Assembly: GCF_002159535.1 (NCBI RefSeq)
Contig: NZ_NFIU01000005.1
Coordinates: 1-64,000 of the forward strand
Source of the DNA: Olsenella sp. An290
GTDB lineage: Bacteria; Actinomycetota; Coriobacteriia; Coriobacteriales; Atopobiaceae
Direction: 5' to 3'
DNA: 64,000 nucleotides
Shown: positions 42,526 to 51,373 of the stretch, in pieces
How the letters are laid out: each line of letters starts with the position of its first letter
Position numbering within the stretch: the stretch's first letter is position 1
The notes under the pieces: generated by a model
Database searches by the model: none
Told to the model about the DNA's origin: nothing
Seen by the model: the letters and a program-made list of their open reading frames with translations, nothing else
Translations under genes and position numbers: made by a program

Positions 42526-43728
42526 ATGGGTATCGAGAACGGACTGCCTGCAGGCTTCAACCCGGAGTGCTATGACGCCATCGTCGTGGGCGCGGGCTAT
42601 GCGGGGGCGGTCTGCGCCCGCCGCCTCGCCGAGACGTGCGGCTTCAAGGTCGCCATCCTCGAGCGCCGCGACCACATCGCCGGCAACGCCTACGACTACA
42701 CCGACGAGGCCGGCATTCTCGTGCACAAGTACGGCCCCCACATCTACCACACCATGAGCGAGCGCGTGAACCAGTTCCTCTCGCGCTTCACCGAGTGGAC
42801 CGACTACCAGCACAAGGTGCTCGCCAACATCCACGGCACGCTCATGCCGGTGCCCTTCAACCACCACTCCCTCAAGCTCGCCTTTGGCGAGGAGAAGGGC
42901 GAGCGCCTCTACCAGAAGCTCGTGGCCACCTTCGGCGAGAACAAGAAGGTCCCCATCATGGAGCTTCGCGAGAAGAACGACCCGGAGCTCGCTGAGGTCG
43001 CCGACTACGTCTTCGAGAACGTCTTCCTCCACTACACCATGAAGCAGTGGGGCCAGACCCCGGACCAGATCAACCCCGCCATTACCGGCCGCGTCCCCGT
43101 CTTCGTGGGAGACGACGACCGCTACTTCCCCGGCGCCCGCTTCCAGGGCATGCCGGCCGAGGGGTACACGGCGCTCTTCGAGCACATGCTCGAGCACGAC
43201 CTCATCTCCGTCTTCCTGAACGTCGACGCCCGCGACATCCTGCGCGTGAGCGAGACGAGCGTGTCTGTCTGCGGCCGTCCCTACGGCGGCGAGGTCATCT
43301 ATACCGGCCCCCTCGACGAGCTCTTCGGGCTCGACCTCGGCGCGCTGCCGTACCGCACGCTCGACATGGTCTTCGAGACCCTCGACGTCGACCAGTTCCA
43401 GCCCGTGGGCACGGTGAACTACACCACGAGCGAGGACTTCACCCGCATCACCGAGTTCAAGAACATGACGGGCCAGGTGGTGCCGGGCAGGACCACCATC
43501 ATGAAGGAGTACTCCAAGGCCTTCACGCCCGGCTCCGACGAGACCCCCTACTACGCAATCATCGAGGACGAGAACCTCGAGCTCTATCGCCGCTACCGCG
43601 AGCGCGTCTCCGGCCTCGTGAACTTCCACTGCGTGGGCCGTCTCGCTGAGTACCGCTACTACGACATGGACGGCGTCGTGGCCTCCGCGCTCGAGCTGTC
43701 CGACGAGATCATCTCCCAGCACAACTAG
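42526..43728 (+). CDS. glf: UDP-galactopyranose mutase
   Basis: The 400-aa flavoprotein converts UDP-galactopyranose to UDP-galactofuranose. The FAD motif VVGAGYAGAVCARRLAE is at 21-37, then GNAYDYTDEAGILVHKYGPHIYHT, VPFNHHSLKLAFG, and KQWGQTPDQINPAITGRVPV. It makes the donor for galactofuranose-containing surface glycans. ATG at 42526 follows GAGAGGA. It is followed by a glycosyltransferase. Confidence 0.96.
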   Translation: MGIENGLPAGFNPECYDAIVVGAGYAGAVCARRLAETCGFKVAILERRDHIAGNAYDYTDEAGILVHKYGPHIYHTMSERVNQFLSRFTEWTDYQHKVLANIHGTLMPVPFNHHSLKLAFGEEKGERLYQKLVATFGENKKVPIMELREKNDPELAEVADYVFENVFLHYTMKQWGQTPDQINPAITGRVPVFVGDDDRYFPGARFQGMPAEGYTALFEHMLEHDLISVFLNVDARDILRVSETSVSVCGRPYGGEVIYTGPLDELFGLDLGALPYRTLDMVFETLDVDQFQPVGTVNYTTSEDFTRITEFKNMTGQVVPGRTTIMKEYSKAFTPGSDETPYYAIIEDENLELYRRYRERVSGLVNFHCVGRLAEYRYYDMDGVVASALELSDEIISQHN

Positions 43729-43743
43729 CCAAGCACCTCATCT

Positions 43744-43772
43744 GCGGGCGGGCCGTCGCGGCCCGCCCGCTT
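43744..43772 (+). terminator. Hairpin between glf and the glycosyltransferase
   Basis: GCGGGCGGGCC (43744-43754) pairs with GGCCCGCCCGC (43760-43770), loop GTCGC, followed only by TT. It may be partial, as the next gene starts 17 bases on. Confidence 0.55.
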
Positions 43773-43789
43773 GGCACGAAGGGCCCTTG

Positions 43790-44824
43790 ATGAAGAAGAC
43801 CGTCACGTTTGGCATTCCCTGCTACAACTCGGCCGCGTACATGGACCACTGCGTCTCCTCAATCCTCGAGGGAACGGGCTATGCCGACGACGTCCAGATC
43901 ATCATCGTGGACGATGGCTCCACCAAGGACGAGACGCCGGCCAAGGCCGACGAGTGGGAGGCGCGCTACCCCTCGATCGTGAAGGCCGTCCACCAGGAGA
44001 ACGGCGGCCATGGCGCCGCGGTCATGCAGGCCGTCTCGCACGCCGAGGGCGTCTACTTCAAGAACATCGACTCGGACGACTGGGTCGACGCCGACGCCGT
44101 GCGAGAGCTCCTCGAGACGCTCCGCCGCTTCATCTCCCTCGGCGAGCGCGTGGACCTTGTCATCACCAACTACGTCTACGAGCACGTCGAGGACGACACG
44201 CGCAACGTCGTGGACTATCGCCACGTGCTGCCGCGCGGCCGCGTCTTCGACTGGTCTGACATCGGGCACTTCATGATGTGGCAGTACCTGCTCATGCACG
44301 CCCTCACGTACCGCGTCGACGTCCTGCGCGCGGCCAACCTCCAGATGCCCCCGCACACCTTCTACGTAGACAACATCTACGCCTACGTGCCGTTCCCCAA
44401 GTGCCACAGCATCTATTACCTCGACGCCGACGTCTACCGCTACTTCATCGGGCGCGAGGACCAGTCCGTGAACGACCGCGTGCTCACGAGCCGCATCGAC
44501 CACTACTGGCGCGTCGCGCGCATCATGATGCACGCCTATCACGTCTACGACGAGATCGGCGTGGCCAAGCTCCGCAGCTACATGATGAACTACTTCACCA
44601 TCATCATGGCGATCTGCTCGGTCTTCTCGAAGAAGAGCGACCGGCCCGACGCGATGGACGAGCTGCAGAAGCTCTGGGACGAGCTCAAGGCCTACGACAG
44701 GCGCATGTACCGGCGCGCCCGACACGGCGTGGTGGGGCTTGCCACGAACCTGCCCGGCACGGTGGGCCGCGCCCTCACGCTGGCGGGCTATCGCGCCGCG
44801 CAGAAGCTAGTGAAGTTCAACTAG
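43790..44824 (+). CDS. Family 2 glycosyltransferase
   Basis: The 344-aa GT-A enzyme has VTFGIPCYNSAAYMDHCVSSIL (N-terminal nucleotide region), IIIVDDGSTKDET and the DxD-like NIDSDDW. There is no membrane segment, except perhaps a weak one in the C-terminal half. Location after glf suggests transfer to a galactofuranose-type glycan. This is inferred. ATG at 43790 follows AAGGG, while a TTG one codon earlier is less well spaced. Confidence 0.88.
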   Translation: MKKTVTFGIPCYNSAAYMDHCVSSILEGTGYADDVQIIIVDDGSTKDETPAKADEWEARYPSIVKAVHQENGGHGAAVMQAVSHAEGVYFKNIDSDDWVDADAVRELLETLRRFISLGERVDLVITNYVYEHVEDDTRNVVDYRHVLPRGRVFDWSDIGHFMMWQYLLMHALTYRVDVLRAANLQMPPHTFYVDNIYAYVPFPKCHSIYYLDADVYRYFIGREDQSVNDRVLTSRIDHYWRVARIMMHAYHVYDEIGVAKLRSYMMNYFTIIMAICSVFSKKSDRPDAMDELQKLWDELKAYDRRMYRRARHGVVGLATNLPGTVGRALTLAGYRAAQKLVKFN

Positions 44825-44839
44825 CGACTATCCCGTAGG

Positions 44840-44916
44840 GAAGCGCCCCCGCCCCCCTCGTCCCGCTCACTGCGCTTTGCGCAGAAGTCGCTGGACGAGA
44901 GGGGCGGGGGCGCTTC
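44840..44916 (+). terminator. Long bidirectional hairpin between convergent genes
   Basis: A 16-bp stem (44840-44855 with 44901-44916) continues, after one mismatch, as 7 bp (44857-44863 with 44893-44899). It separates the glycosyltransferase from the P1 peptidase gene. Confidence 0.7.
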
Positions 44917-44974
44917 AGGTTGCGACGCCGTCTCACACCGCCGGGGACTTTACTGCCAGGAGGTTGTGCGGGGG

Positions 44975-45982
44975 CTAGAGGTCGCGGGCGGCGGGGTAGC
45001 CGTAGGCGCTCGTCGCGCAGAGCGCGCCGTCGACGATGGCGCGGCCAAGGGCGCGCGTGGCGAGGGCGCCGACCGTGTCGACGGGAGCCTCGACCGCTCC
45101 GGTGGCCATGACGAAGACGGTGTCGCCGTCGTTTGTCGTGTGGGTGGGGGAGATGGCGTGGGCGTAGGCGTCCGATGCCATCTGAGCGACCTTGGTGGCC
45201 TGCGCCTTGGTGAGCCGGGCGTTGGTGACGACGCACGAGATCGTGGTGTTGGTGCGCTCGAGCGGCATCTGCGCCGCACCCTCGACCAGCGCCTCGACGC
45301 TGCTCGCGAGGGCGCGCCCGCCCTCTGCGAGGAGGCCGGCGACAGGAAGCCCGGTGTCAGGGTCGCGGACGTCGCCGCAGGCGTTCACGGCCGCGACGGC
45401 GGCGCAGACGAGCTCTCCCGCCCGTTCGACGTCCTCGCCGAGGCCGCCCTTCATGGCGCGCCCGGGACCGGCGAGCTTGCCCACGGTGGCCCCCGTGCCG
45501 GCGCCCACGTTGCCGCGGGCGAGGGGGGCGCCCGGCCGGTCGAGCGCGGCGCACGTGGCGGCGCGGCCGTCCTCGGCGGTCGGCCTCACGCCTGCCTCCC
45601 CGCAGGCCAGGTCGAACAGGCACGCGCCCGACACGATGGGCACGCGCGCGACGCCCACGTCGAGGCCAACGCCGCGCCGCTCGAGCTCCTCCGCGACGCC
45701 GCATGCCGCCGCGAGTCCAAAGGCGCTTCCGCCCGAGAGGACGACGGCGTGGAGGACCTCCACGGTCTCCTCGGGTCGCAGGAGGTCCGTCTCGCGCGTG
45801 GCCGGGGCGCCTCCCCGGACGTCCACGGCGCCCGTGCAGCCCGCGGGGCAGCAGATGACCGTGCAGCCCGTGCCGGCCGCCTCGTTGGTGGCGTGGCCTG
45901 CAAAGACGCCGGGAATCTGGGTAACGCTCTCAACGGGGTTTTTCTCGCCCGGGCGATCGGTGACGGTGGGGAGGCTAGGCAT
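44975..45982 (-). CDS. P1-family peptidase (DmpA/NylC-like, self-processing)
   Basis: The 335-aa protein matches the P1/DmpA family of Ntn-type aminopeptidases: GGGSAFGLAA-like segment VLSGGSAFGLAAACGVAEELE, ARGNVGAGTGATVGK, CVVTNARLTKAQATKVAQMASDAYA and SPTHTTNDGDTVF, around which related enzymes autocleave. The substrate is unknown. ATG at 45982 follows GGAGG and overlaps the end of maf by 8 bases. Near the N-terminus GEKNP is encoded by a one-mismatch copy of the 10-mer. Confidence 0.85.
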   Translation of the reverse strand: MPSLPTVTDRPGEKNPVESVTQIPGVFAGHATNEAAGTGCTVICCPAGCTGAVDVRGGAPATRETDLLRPEETVEVLHAVVLSGGSAFGLAAACGVAEELERRGVGLDVGVARVPIVSGACLFDLACGEAGVRPTAEDGRAATCAALDRPGAPLARGNVGAGTGATVGKLAGPGRAMKGGLGEDVERAGELVCAAVAAVNACGDVRDPDTGLPVAGLLAEGGRALASSVEALVEGAAQMPLERTNTTISCVVTNARLTKAQATKVAQMASDAYAHAISPTHTTNDGDTVFVMATGAVEAPVDTVGALATRALGRAIVDGALCATSAYGYPAARDL

Positions 45983-46607
45983 GGGGACCTCCGATCCTGA
46001 TGGCGTTTGCGACGAGGTCGCCGCGGTCCGGTGCCAGGGCCGAGAGCTCGCGGACGAGTCGGGCGACGGGCAGTCCGACGACGTTGGCGTAGTCGCCGGC
46101 GATGCCACGCACGAGCAGGCGCCCCGTCCCCTGGATGCCGTAGGCGCCCGCCTTGTCGCACGGCTCGCCCGTGGCGACATAGGCCCTGACCTGGTCCTCA
46201 GTGAGCTCCCAGAAGGTGACGTCGGTGGTCTCCACGAAGGAGGCCTCCGCCTGCCGGCAGGCACCCTCCCCGAGCAGGAGCGCGCACACGCCCGTTGAGA
46301 CGTGGTGGGTGCGCCCGGAGAGCGAGCGCAGCATCGCCGCCGCGTCCTCGTCGTCCACGGGCTTGCCGAGCGCCTCGTCGCCCATCCAGACGATCGTGTC
46401 GGCCGCAACGAGCAGGCCGTCTGCGGGCGCGCGGTCGAGCGTGGCGCGCACGGCCTCGGCCTTCTCGCGGGCGAGGCGCCCCACGAGCTCGACGGGGGTC
46501 TCGCCGGGCGTGCGCGTCTCGTCGATGTCGGCGGGGACGACCTCGAGCGCAAAGCCGGCCTGGGCGAGGAGCTCGCGGCGCCGGGGCGACTGCGAGGCAA
46601 GTATCAT
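45975..46607 (-). CDS. maf: Maf-like nucleoside triphosphate pyrophosphatase
   Basis: The 210-aa protein begins MILASQSPRRRELL, the Maf signature (Ser-x-Ser-Pro-Arg-Arg). VAADTIVWMGDEALGKP and KAGAYGIQGTGRLLV follow. Maf proteins hydrolyse dTTP, UTP or modified nucleotides. ATG at 46607 follows GGGAGGGA. Overlaps the P1 peptidase. Confidence 0.95.
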   Translation of the reverse strand: MILASQSPRRRELLAQAGFALEVVPADIDETRTPGETPVELVGRLAREKAEAVRATLDRAPADGLLVAADTIVWMGDEALGKPVDDEDAAAMLRSLSGRTHHVSTGVCALLLGEGACRQAEASFVETTDVTFWELTEDQVRAYVATGEPCDKAGAYGIQGTGRLLVRGIAGDYANVVGLPVARLVRELSALAPDRGDLVANAIRIGGPHA

Positions 46608-46622
46608 GGTCCCTCCCTATAG

Positions 46623-46653
46623 AAAAAAGGCGGGAGCCGGAGCGGCTCCCGCC
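46623..46653 (-). terminator. Intrinsic terminator after the ferredoxin gene
   Basis: On the minus strand GGCGGGAGCC (46653-46644) pairs with GGCTCCCGCC (46638-46629), followed by TTTTTT. Confidence 0.85.
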
Positions 46654-46677
46654 AGGCGTGCGATGACGTGCGCCGAG

Positions 46678-46863
46678 CTACTCGACCACGATGGCGGAGA
46701 CGGGGCAGTTGTCCGCAGCCTCCTGGGCGGCGTCCTCGGCGTCCTCGGGAACGTCCTCCTCGATGGCAACGGCAACGCCGTCGTCGGAGATGGAGAAGAC
46801 GTCAGGGCAGGTGCCCTCGCAGAGCCCGCAGCCGATGCACTCCTCGTTAACGGTAGCCTTCAT
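46678..46863 (-). CDS. 4Fe-4S ferredoxin
   Basis: The 61-aa acidic protein carries CIGCGLCEGTCPDVF (residues 9-23) and the distant NCPVSAI. This is the monocluster [4Fe-4S] ferredoxin pattern, with an extra Cys. It is an electron carrier. ATG at 46863 follows GAGAGGAA. The upstream in-frame extension is not protein-like. Confidence 0.93.
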   Translation of the reverse strand: MKATVNEECIGCGLCEGTCPDVFSISDDGVAVAIEEDVPEDAEDAAQEAADNCPVSAIVVE

Positions 46864-47077
46864 GTTGATTCCTCTCTCTTGCCTGGGCCCCCTGCCCAAG
46901 TTCATTCTGTTTTTACACGTTTCGCGCCTGGCGCGCAACCGTCACGGCTATACGGTCCAAATTGGCATACGCCCGCCTTGAGCTGCGGGTTTATTCCTAG
47001 CGTCGATGGGGGATTTCGCAGCGGGAAACACCGCGCCGACGCCGGCGCGCGTCTGGGCGCAGGGCGCGTTTCTCGCA
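46864..47077. other. Intergenic stretch upstream of the ferredoxin gene
   Basis: No ORF with gene-like features. It must hold the ferredoxin promoter (minus strand) but no clear -10/-35 pair stands out. The remainder of the gap to 47398 is occupied by the tandem hairpin repeats. Confidence 0.5.
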
Positions 47078-47380
47078 AACTCGCTCGATGTCACGATTCT
47101 GGGCGGAAAAGCGTGACTTCCGATGAGCTTGAGGGGCAAGCTCGCTCAAAGTATCGCTTTTTCGGACGAAGCGTGACTTCTGGTGAGCTAACCAGAGCAG
47201 CTCACACAAAGTCATGGAACTGGCGCCCAGGGCGTGACTTTGTGTGAGCTAGCGAGAATAGCTCGCGCAAAGTCACGAAATCGACCGCCGAGGCGTGACT
47301 ATGCGCGAGCTTGTGGTGCTGACTCACACAAACTCACGGAACGGGCGCCCATAACGTGACTTAGAGCGAGCTGGCGAGAA
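47078..47380. repeat. Tandem array of ~60-bp hairpin units (GTGACTTTGTGTGAGCT...AGCTCACACAAAGTCA)
   Basis: GTGACT recurs at 47113, 47173, 47233, 47295 and 47356 (periods 60, 60, 62, 61). A partial unit precedes at about 47078. In the best unit GTGACTTTGTGTGAGCT (47233-47249) pairs with AGCTCGCGCAAAGTCAC (47259-47275), 15 of 17 positions Watson-Crick and the rest G-U. Spacers are GC-rich and less conserved (GGCGCCCA appears twice). The array lies between the ferredoxin and rlmD genes, with no coding potential. Confidence 0.85.
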
Positions 47381-47398
47381 GCGCGGCGGGGAGTGCGC

Positions 47399-48727
47399 CT
47401 ACGCGCGCTCGAGCAGCGTCACCGTCTCCACGTGGAAGGTCTGCGGGAAGAGGTCCACGGGCGTGACGCGAACGGGGCGGAACGTGCCGGCCTCGGCAAA
47501 GCGCGCGAGGTCGCGCGCGAGCGTCGCCGGGTCGCAGCTCACGTAGGCGATCGCGCGTGCGGGCTGCTCGGAGAGGCGGCGCACCACGTCCGCGGCGAGC
47601 CCCGCGCGCGGCGGGTCCACCACGATGACGTCGGCGTCGGTGTCGGGGAACTCGCGGCCCGCGTCGCCGCCGATGGGGTCCACGTTGTCGAGGCCGGCCT
47701 TCTCGAGGTTGCGGCGCAGGTCGCGAACAGCGGGCCCGTAGGACTCGACGGCGCTCACGAACCCCGCGTGCCGCGCGAGCGGCAGCGTGAAGGTGCCCGC
47801 GCCGCAGTAGAGGTCCATCGCCTCCTCGTGGGGCTCCGGGCGCAGCGCCTCGAGCACGAGCTCCACGAGCTTCTCGGCCCCCTTGGTGTTCACCTGGAAG
47901 AACGAGGGGGCGGACACGCGCATGCGCTCGTCGCCCACGGCCTCGCCCCAGGACCCTGCGCCCGAGAGGCACTCGACGCCCGCGATCTTGCGGGCCTTGG
48001 CGGGGCCCTTCTGCATGACGCGCACCACGGAGGTGGGGCGCAGCGCGTCGGCGAGGACCTTGGCGACCTGGGCGCGCGGGAAGGGGCCCGGCCGGTCCCA
48101 GAGAGCTACCTCGAGCTCCTTGGTCCGGCGCGAGACGCGGATTCCCACCCGCTCGAGCTCGAGCCCGTGGCCGTTGGCGATGAAGGAGAGCGCGCCGGCG
48201 ACGGACCTCACCGCACCCGCGTGCGCCTTGTCGAGCAGCATGCAGCTCTTGACGCGCACGACGTCCCCCTCGCCCGCGCCGTGCATGCCCAGGGCGAGCC
48301 TGTCCCCCGTGCGGGCCACGGCGAGCTCCACCTTGTTGCGGTAGCCCCAGGGCTCGCTCGGGGAGACGATGGGGGCAACGAGCCCCTCGGCCGTCTCGGC
48401 GCCCAGCCGCCCGATGCGCGCGAGCGCGTCGACGACCCCCGCGCGCTTGGCGCTCGCCTGCGCGGGGTAGGAGAGCGCCGCCCAGGGGCAGCCCCCGCAG
48501 ACGGAGGCGAAGGGGCAGGGGGGCGTCACGCGGTCGGGCGAGGCGAGAAGGACCTCGCTCGCGCGCGCGTGCGCCCAGCGCTCCTCCTCGCGGTCAACGA
48601 CGGCGCGGACGCGGTCGCCGGCGACGGCGCCGCTCACGAAGACGGTCTTGCCGTCGGCGTCGCGCCCGACCGCGTCGGGCCCGTAGGACATGCGCTCGAC
48701 GTCGACCTCGACCTCGCGCCCGATCAC
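47399..48727 (-). CDS. rlmD: 23S rRNA (uracil-C5) methyltransferase, RlmD/TrmA family
   Basis: The 442-aa protein has an N-terminal TRAM domain (about 1-60), iron-sulfur cysteines CPFASVCGGCPW plus the Cys in VKSCMLL, SAM motif LYCGAGTFTLPLA, IVVDPPRAGL and the catalytic Cys in SCDPATLARDL. It methylates uracil in 23S rRNA (U747 or U1939 class). GTG at 48727 overlaps the ppk stop (GTGA), so it is translationally coupled. A variant CGAGAAGGAC lies at 48544. Confidence 0.9.
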   Translation of the reverse strand: MIGREVEVDVERMSYGPDAVGRDADGKTVFVSGAVAGDRVRAVVDREEERWAHARASEVLLASPDRVTPPCPFASVCGGCPWAALSYPAQASAKRAGVVDALARIGRLGAETAEGLVAPIVSPSEPWGYRNKVELAVARTGDRLALGMHGAGEGDVVRVKSCMLLDKAHAGAVRSVAGALSFIANGHGLELERVGIRVSRRTKELEVALWDRPGPFPRAQVAKVLADALRPTSVVRVMQKGPAKARKIAGVECLSGAGSWGEAVGDERMRVSAPSFFQVNTKGAEKLVELVLEALRPEPHEEAMDLYCGAGTFTLPLARHAGFVSAVESYGPAVRDLRRNLEKAGLDNVDPIGGDAGREFPDTDADVIVVDPPRAGLAADVVRRLSEQPARAIAYVSCDPATLARDLARFAEAGTFRPVRVTPVDLFPQTFHVETVTLLERA

Positions 48728-51228
48728 CGGCCGTCACCCCCGAAGAGGGCGCCGAACGCCTGGCCAAAGAGATCGAGAGCGCGGGCGATCCGGCCGCGAC
48801 GGTCGGATGTCGGGGCGGGCGCGGGCCTCGTGGGGGCAGCGGCCGCCCCGGCAGGGGAGACGGGAGCGTCCGTCGGCTCCTCGCCGGCGACGCCTGCGGC
48901 CCGAGGGGCCCCGGACGTCCCGGCCTGGCCGTCGGGCGCCGGCGCGCCCTCGTTCTTCTCGCCCGTAGGCTCGCTCGGCTCGGCAGGGGCGGGCGGCTCG
49001 ACGCTCGCGAGGTCGGGGGCCGCCTCGGGCTCGGGGGCGGGCCGGTCCTCGTGCCGCGCGGCGGCGCGCTCGGACTCGGCGGCGCGGGCGCGCTCGTAGG
49101 CCTCGCGCAGGAGCACCTCCTGGCAGTTGATGCGCGGCGCGTCGTCGGGGGGGTCGAGGGGGACCCAGGTCCCCTCGGCGGTGAGCTGGCGCGCCTTCAC
49201 GTTGTCGGAGAGCTGGAGGCGGATGAAGTGGCGGACGATCTCGGAGCACGCGGGGTCGCGCACGGGGTAGGCGATCTCCACGCGGCGCTCCGTGTTTCTC
49301 GTCATCATGTCGGCGCTCGAGAGGTAGATCGTGTCCATGTACTCGCCGAAGGCGTAGATGCGCGCGTGCTCGAGGAAGCGGCCGGCGATCTGGCGCACGA
49401 CGAGCCCGTCGGTCCTGCCGGGGACGCCGGCCTTGATGCAGCAGATGCCGCGCACGATCATGACGACCTTGACGCCGGCCTCGCAGGCCTCGGAGATCTT
49501 GTCGATGACGTCGCGGTCGGTGAGGGAGTTCATCTTGAGGAAGACGCGCGCCGGGGCGCCCTCGCGGGCGCGGGAGATCTCGCGGTCAAGGCCGCGCATC
49601 ACGAGCGGCTTCAGGCTCACGGGCGCCACGCCAAGGTGGCGGTAGGTGCCGCGGAGGTTGCCGAGGGAGAGGTTGCGGAAGAAGGTGTTGCCGTCCGCGC
49701 CGATTCCCTCGTCGGCCGTGAGCAGCATGAAGTCGGAGTAGAGCTTGGCCGTCTTCTCGTTGAAGTTGCCCGTGCCGAGGCACGTGATCCGGCTGATGCC
49801 GTCGCGGTCGTGATAGGTGATCTGGCAGATCTTGGAGTGGCACTTGAAGCCCTCGGAGCCGTAGATGACGGTGCACCCGGCGTCCTCGAGGCGCTCGGCC
49901 CAGGCGATGTTGTTGGCCTCGTCAAAGCGGGCGCGCAGCTCCATGAGGACGGTCACGTCCTTGCCCGCCTCGGCGGCCGAGATGAGGCTCTCGCAGAGGT
50001 GCGAGCTCTTGGCGACGCGGTAGAGCGTGATCTTGATGGAGATGCAGGCGTCGTCGGCCGAGGCCTCGCGCACGAGGCGCAGGAGCGGCGTCATGGACTC
50101 GTACGGGTAGGTGAGCAGGACGTCGTGGTCCTCGACCTGGCCGCGCATGGGGCGCGAGAGGTCGACCATGGGCGAGATCTGCGGCTCGAAGGGCCTGAAG
50201 ACGCAGCTCGAGTGCACGTGGTCGGGGATGTGGGACTCGAGCCCGTAGACGTAGCCCAGCCCGATCGGGCGCGAGAAGCGGAAGATGCGGCGCGGCTCCA
50301 GGGAGAGCTCGTCGGCGATGAGCCCCTCGAGCGTCTTGCCGAGCTTGCCGCGGATCTCAAGGCGCACGGGCTGGAGGCGCTGGCGGAGCTTGAGGACCTT
50401 CTTCATGTGCTGGCGGTAGTCCTCCTCCTCCTCGACGCCCTCGCCGTCCGGGTCGATGTCGGCGTTGCGCGTGACGCGCAGGACGGCCGAGCGCTTGGGG
50501 ACGTACTCGCCGAAGCACTGGTCGAGGCAGGTCTCGAGCACGTCCTCGAGGAGCGTGTAGCGCCAGGCCTTGGGCGAGGAGGGCAGCGGCACCACGCGCT
50601 GCTCGGTGGCGGGGACCTCGATGATGCCGAGCAGGCCCGACTCGTCCTCGCCGTCGAGCGAGCACGCCACGAAGAGCCGGCCGTTCCTCAGGTTGGGGAA
50701 GGGGTGGCGCGGGTCCACGATGAGGGGGGAGATGATGGGGGCCAGGCGCCGGTCGAAGTGGCGCTCCACGGCGGCGCGGTCCGCGTCGGTGTAGTCGGCA
50801 GGGGAGACGCGCTGGAGCCCGCACTGGGCGAGCGCGGCCTCGACCTCGGCGAGCGCGCGCTCGTGGCGCTCCGCGAGGGGAGGCAGCGCCTCGAAGATGG
50901 CGTCGAGCTGCTCGGCGGGCGTCTCGTTGGACTTGTTGTCCTTGGGCTGGTTCTTGAGGGAGGCGAGGTCGGAGAGGCCGCCCACGCGGATCATGAACCA
51001 CTCGTCCATGTTGGACTCGACGATCTCGCAGAACTTGAGGCGCTCGAAGATCGGCACGGCCGGGTCGTAGGCCTCGTCGAGGATGCGGTCGTCAAAGCGC
51101 AGCCAGCTGATCTCTCGGTTCTGGGTGTAGGAGAAGTCGCGCTCGGGGGCCTTGGCGCCCTTTTCGCCCCTCTCCGCCCTGGGGCCCTTCTCGAGCCTCT
51201 CGTTCTTCTCGCCCGCGGCCTTTGCCAT
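48724..51228 (-). CDS. ppk: Polyphosphate kinase 1 with disordered termini
   Basis: The 834-aa enzyme builds polyphosphate from ATP. The PPK1 core (about residues 30-715) has REISWLRFDDRILDEA, PRHPFPNLRNGRLF, the catalytic His in FKCHSKICQITYH, and LGTGNFNEKTAKLYSD. PPK1 is usually ~700 aa: here ~120 Pro/Ala/Glu-rich residues are added at the C-terminus, and the first 30 residues are Lys/Glu-rich. Both tails hold GEKNE encoded by exact copies of the 10-mer (48952-48961, 51202-51211). ATG at 51228 follows AAGGGAAA. It is upstream of rlmD. Confidence 0.95.
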   Translation of the reverse strand: MAKAAGEKNERLEKGPRAERGEKGAKAPERDFSYTQNREISWLRFDDRILDEAYDPAVPIFERLKFCEIVESNMDEWFMIRVGGLSDLASLKNQPKDNKSNETPAEQLDAIFEALPPLAERHERALAEVEAALAQCGLQRVSPADYTDADRAAVERHFDRRLAPIISPLIVDPRHPFPNLRNGRLFVACSLDGEDESGLLGIIEVPATEQRVVPLPSSPKAWRYTLLEDVLETCLDQCFGEYVPKRSAVLRVTRNADIDPDGEGVEEEEDYRQHMKKVLKLRQRLQPVRLEIRGKLGKTLEGLIADELSLEPRRIFRFSRPIGLGYVYGLESHIPDHVHSSCVFRPFEPQISPMVDLSRPMRGQVEDHDVLLTYPYESMTPLLRLVREASADDACISIKITLYRVAKSSHLCESLISAAEAGKDVTVLMELRARFDEANNIAWAERLEDAGCTVIYGSEGFKCHSKICQITYHDRDGISRITCLGTGNFNEKTAKLYSDFMLLTADEGIGADGNTFFRNLSLGNLRGTYRHLGVAPVSLKPLVMRGLDREISRAREGAPARVFLKMNSLTDRDVIDKISEACEAGVKVVMIVRGICCIKAGVPGRTDGLVVRQIAGRFLEHARIYAFGEYMDTIYLSSADMMTRNTERRVEIAYPVRDPACSEIVRHFIRLQLSDNVKARQLTAEGTWVPLDPPDDAPRINCQEVLLREAYERARAAESERAAARHEDRPAPEPEAAPDLASVEPPAPAEPSEPTGEKNEGAPAPDGQAGTSGAPRAAGVAGEEPTDAPVSPAGAAAAPTRPAPAPTSDRRGRIARALDLFGQAFGALFGGDGR

Positions 51229-51279
51229 CGTATTTCCCTTCGCTCGGGCCCCTCTCGGGGCCGCATCTAACCGTGTACC

Positions 51280-51285
51280 ATCATA
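51280..51285 (-). promoter_or_regulatory. -10-like box for ppk
   Basis: TATGAT on the minus strand lies 51 bases before the ppk ATG, in the region divergent from argF. No -35 is evident. Confidence 0.3.
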
Positions 51286-51373
51286 GCTCAGGCGGGGTAC
51301 GGCCACGGTGCCTCGACTGCGTTATCGTTGTGCAAAGAAATCGCGTTTGGGACACGTCTGAAGGGAGACCGCC

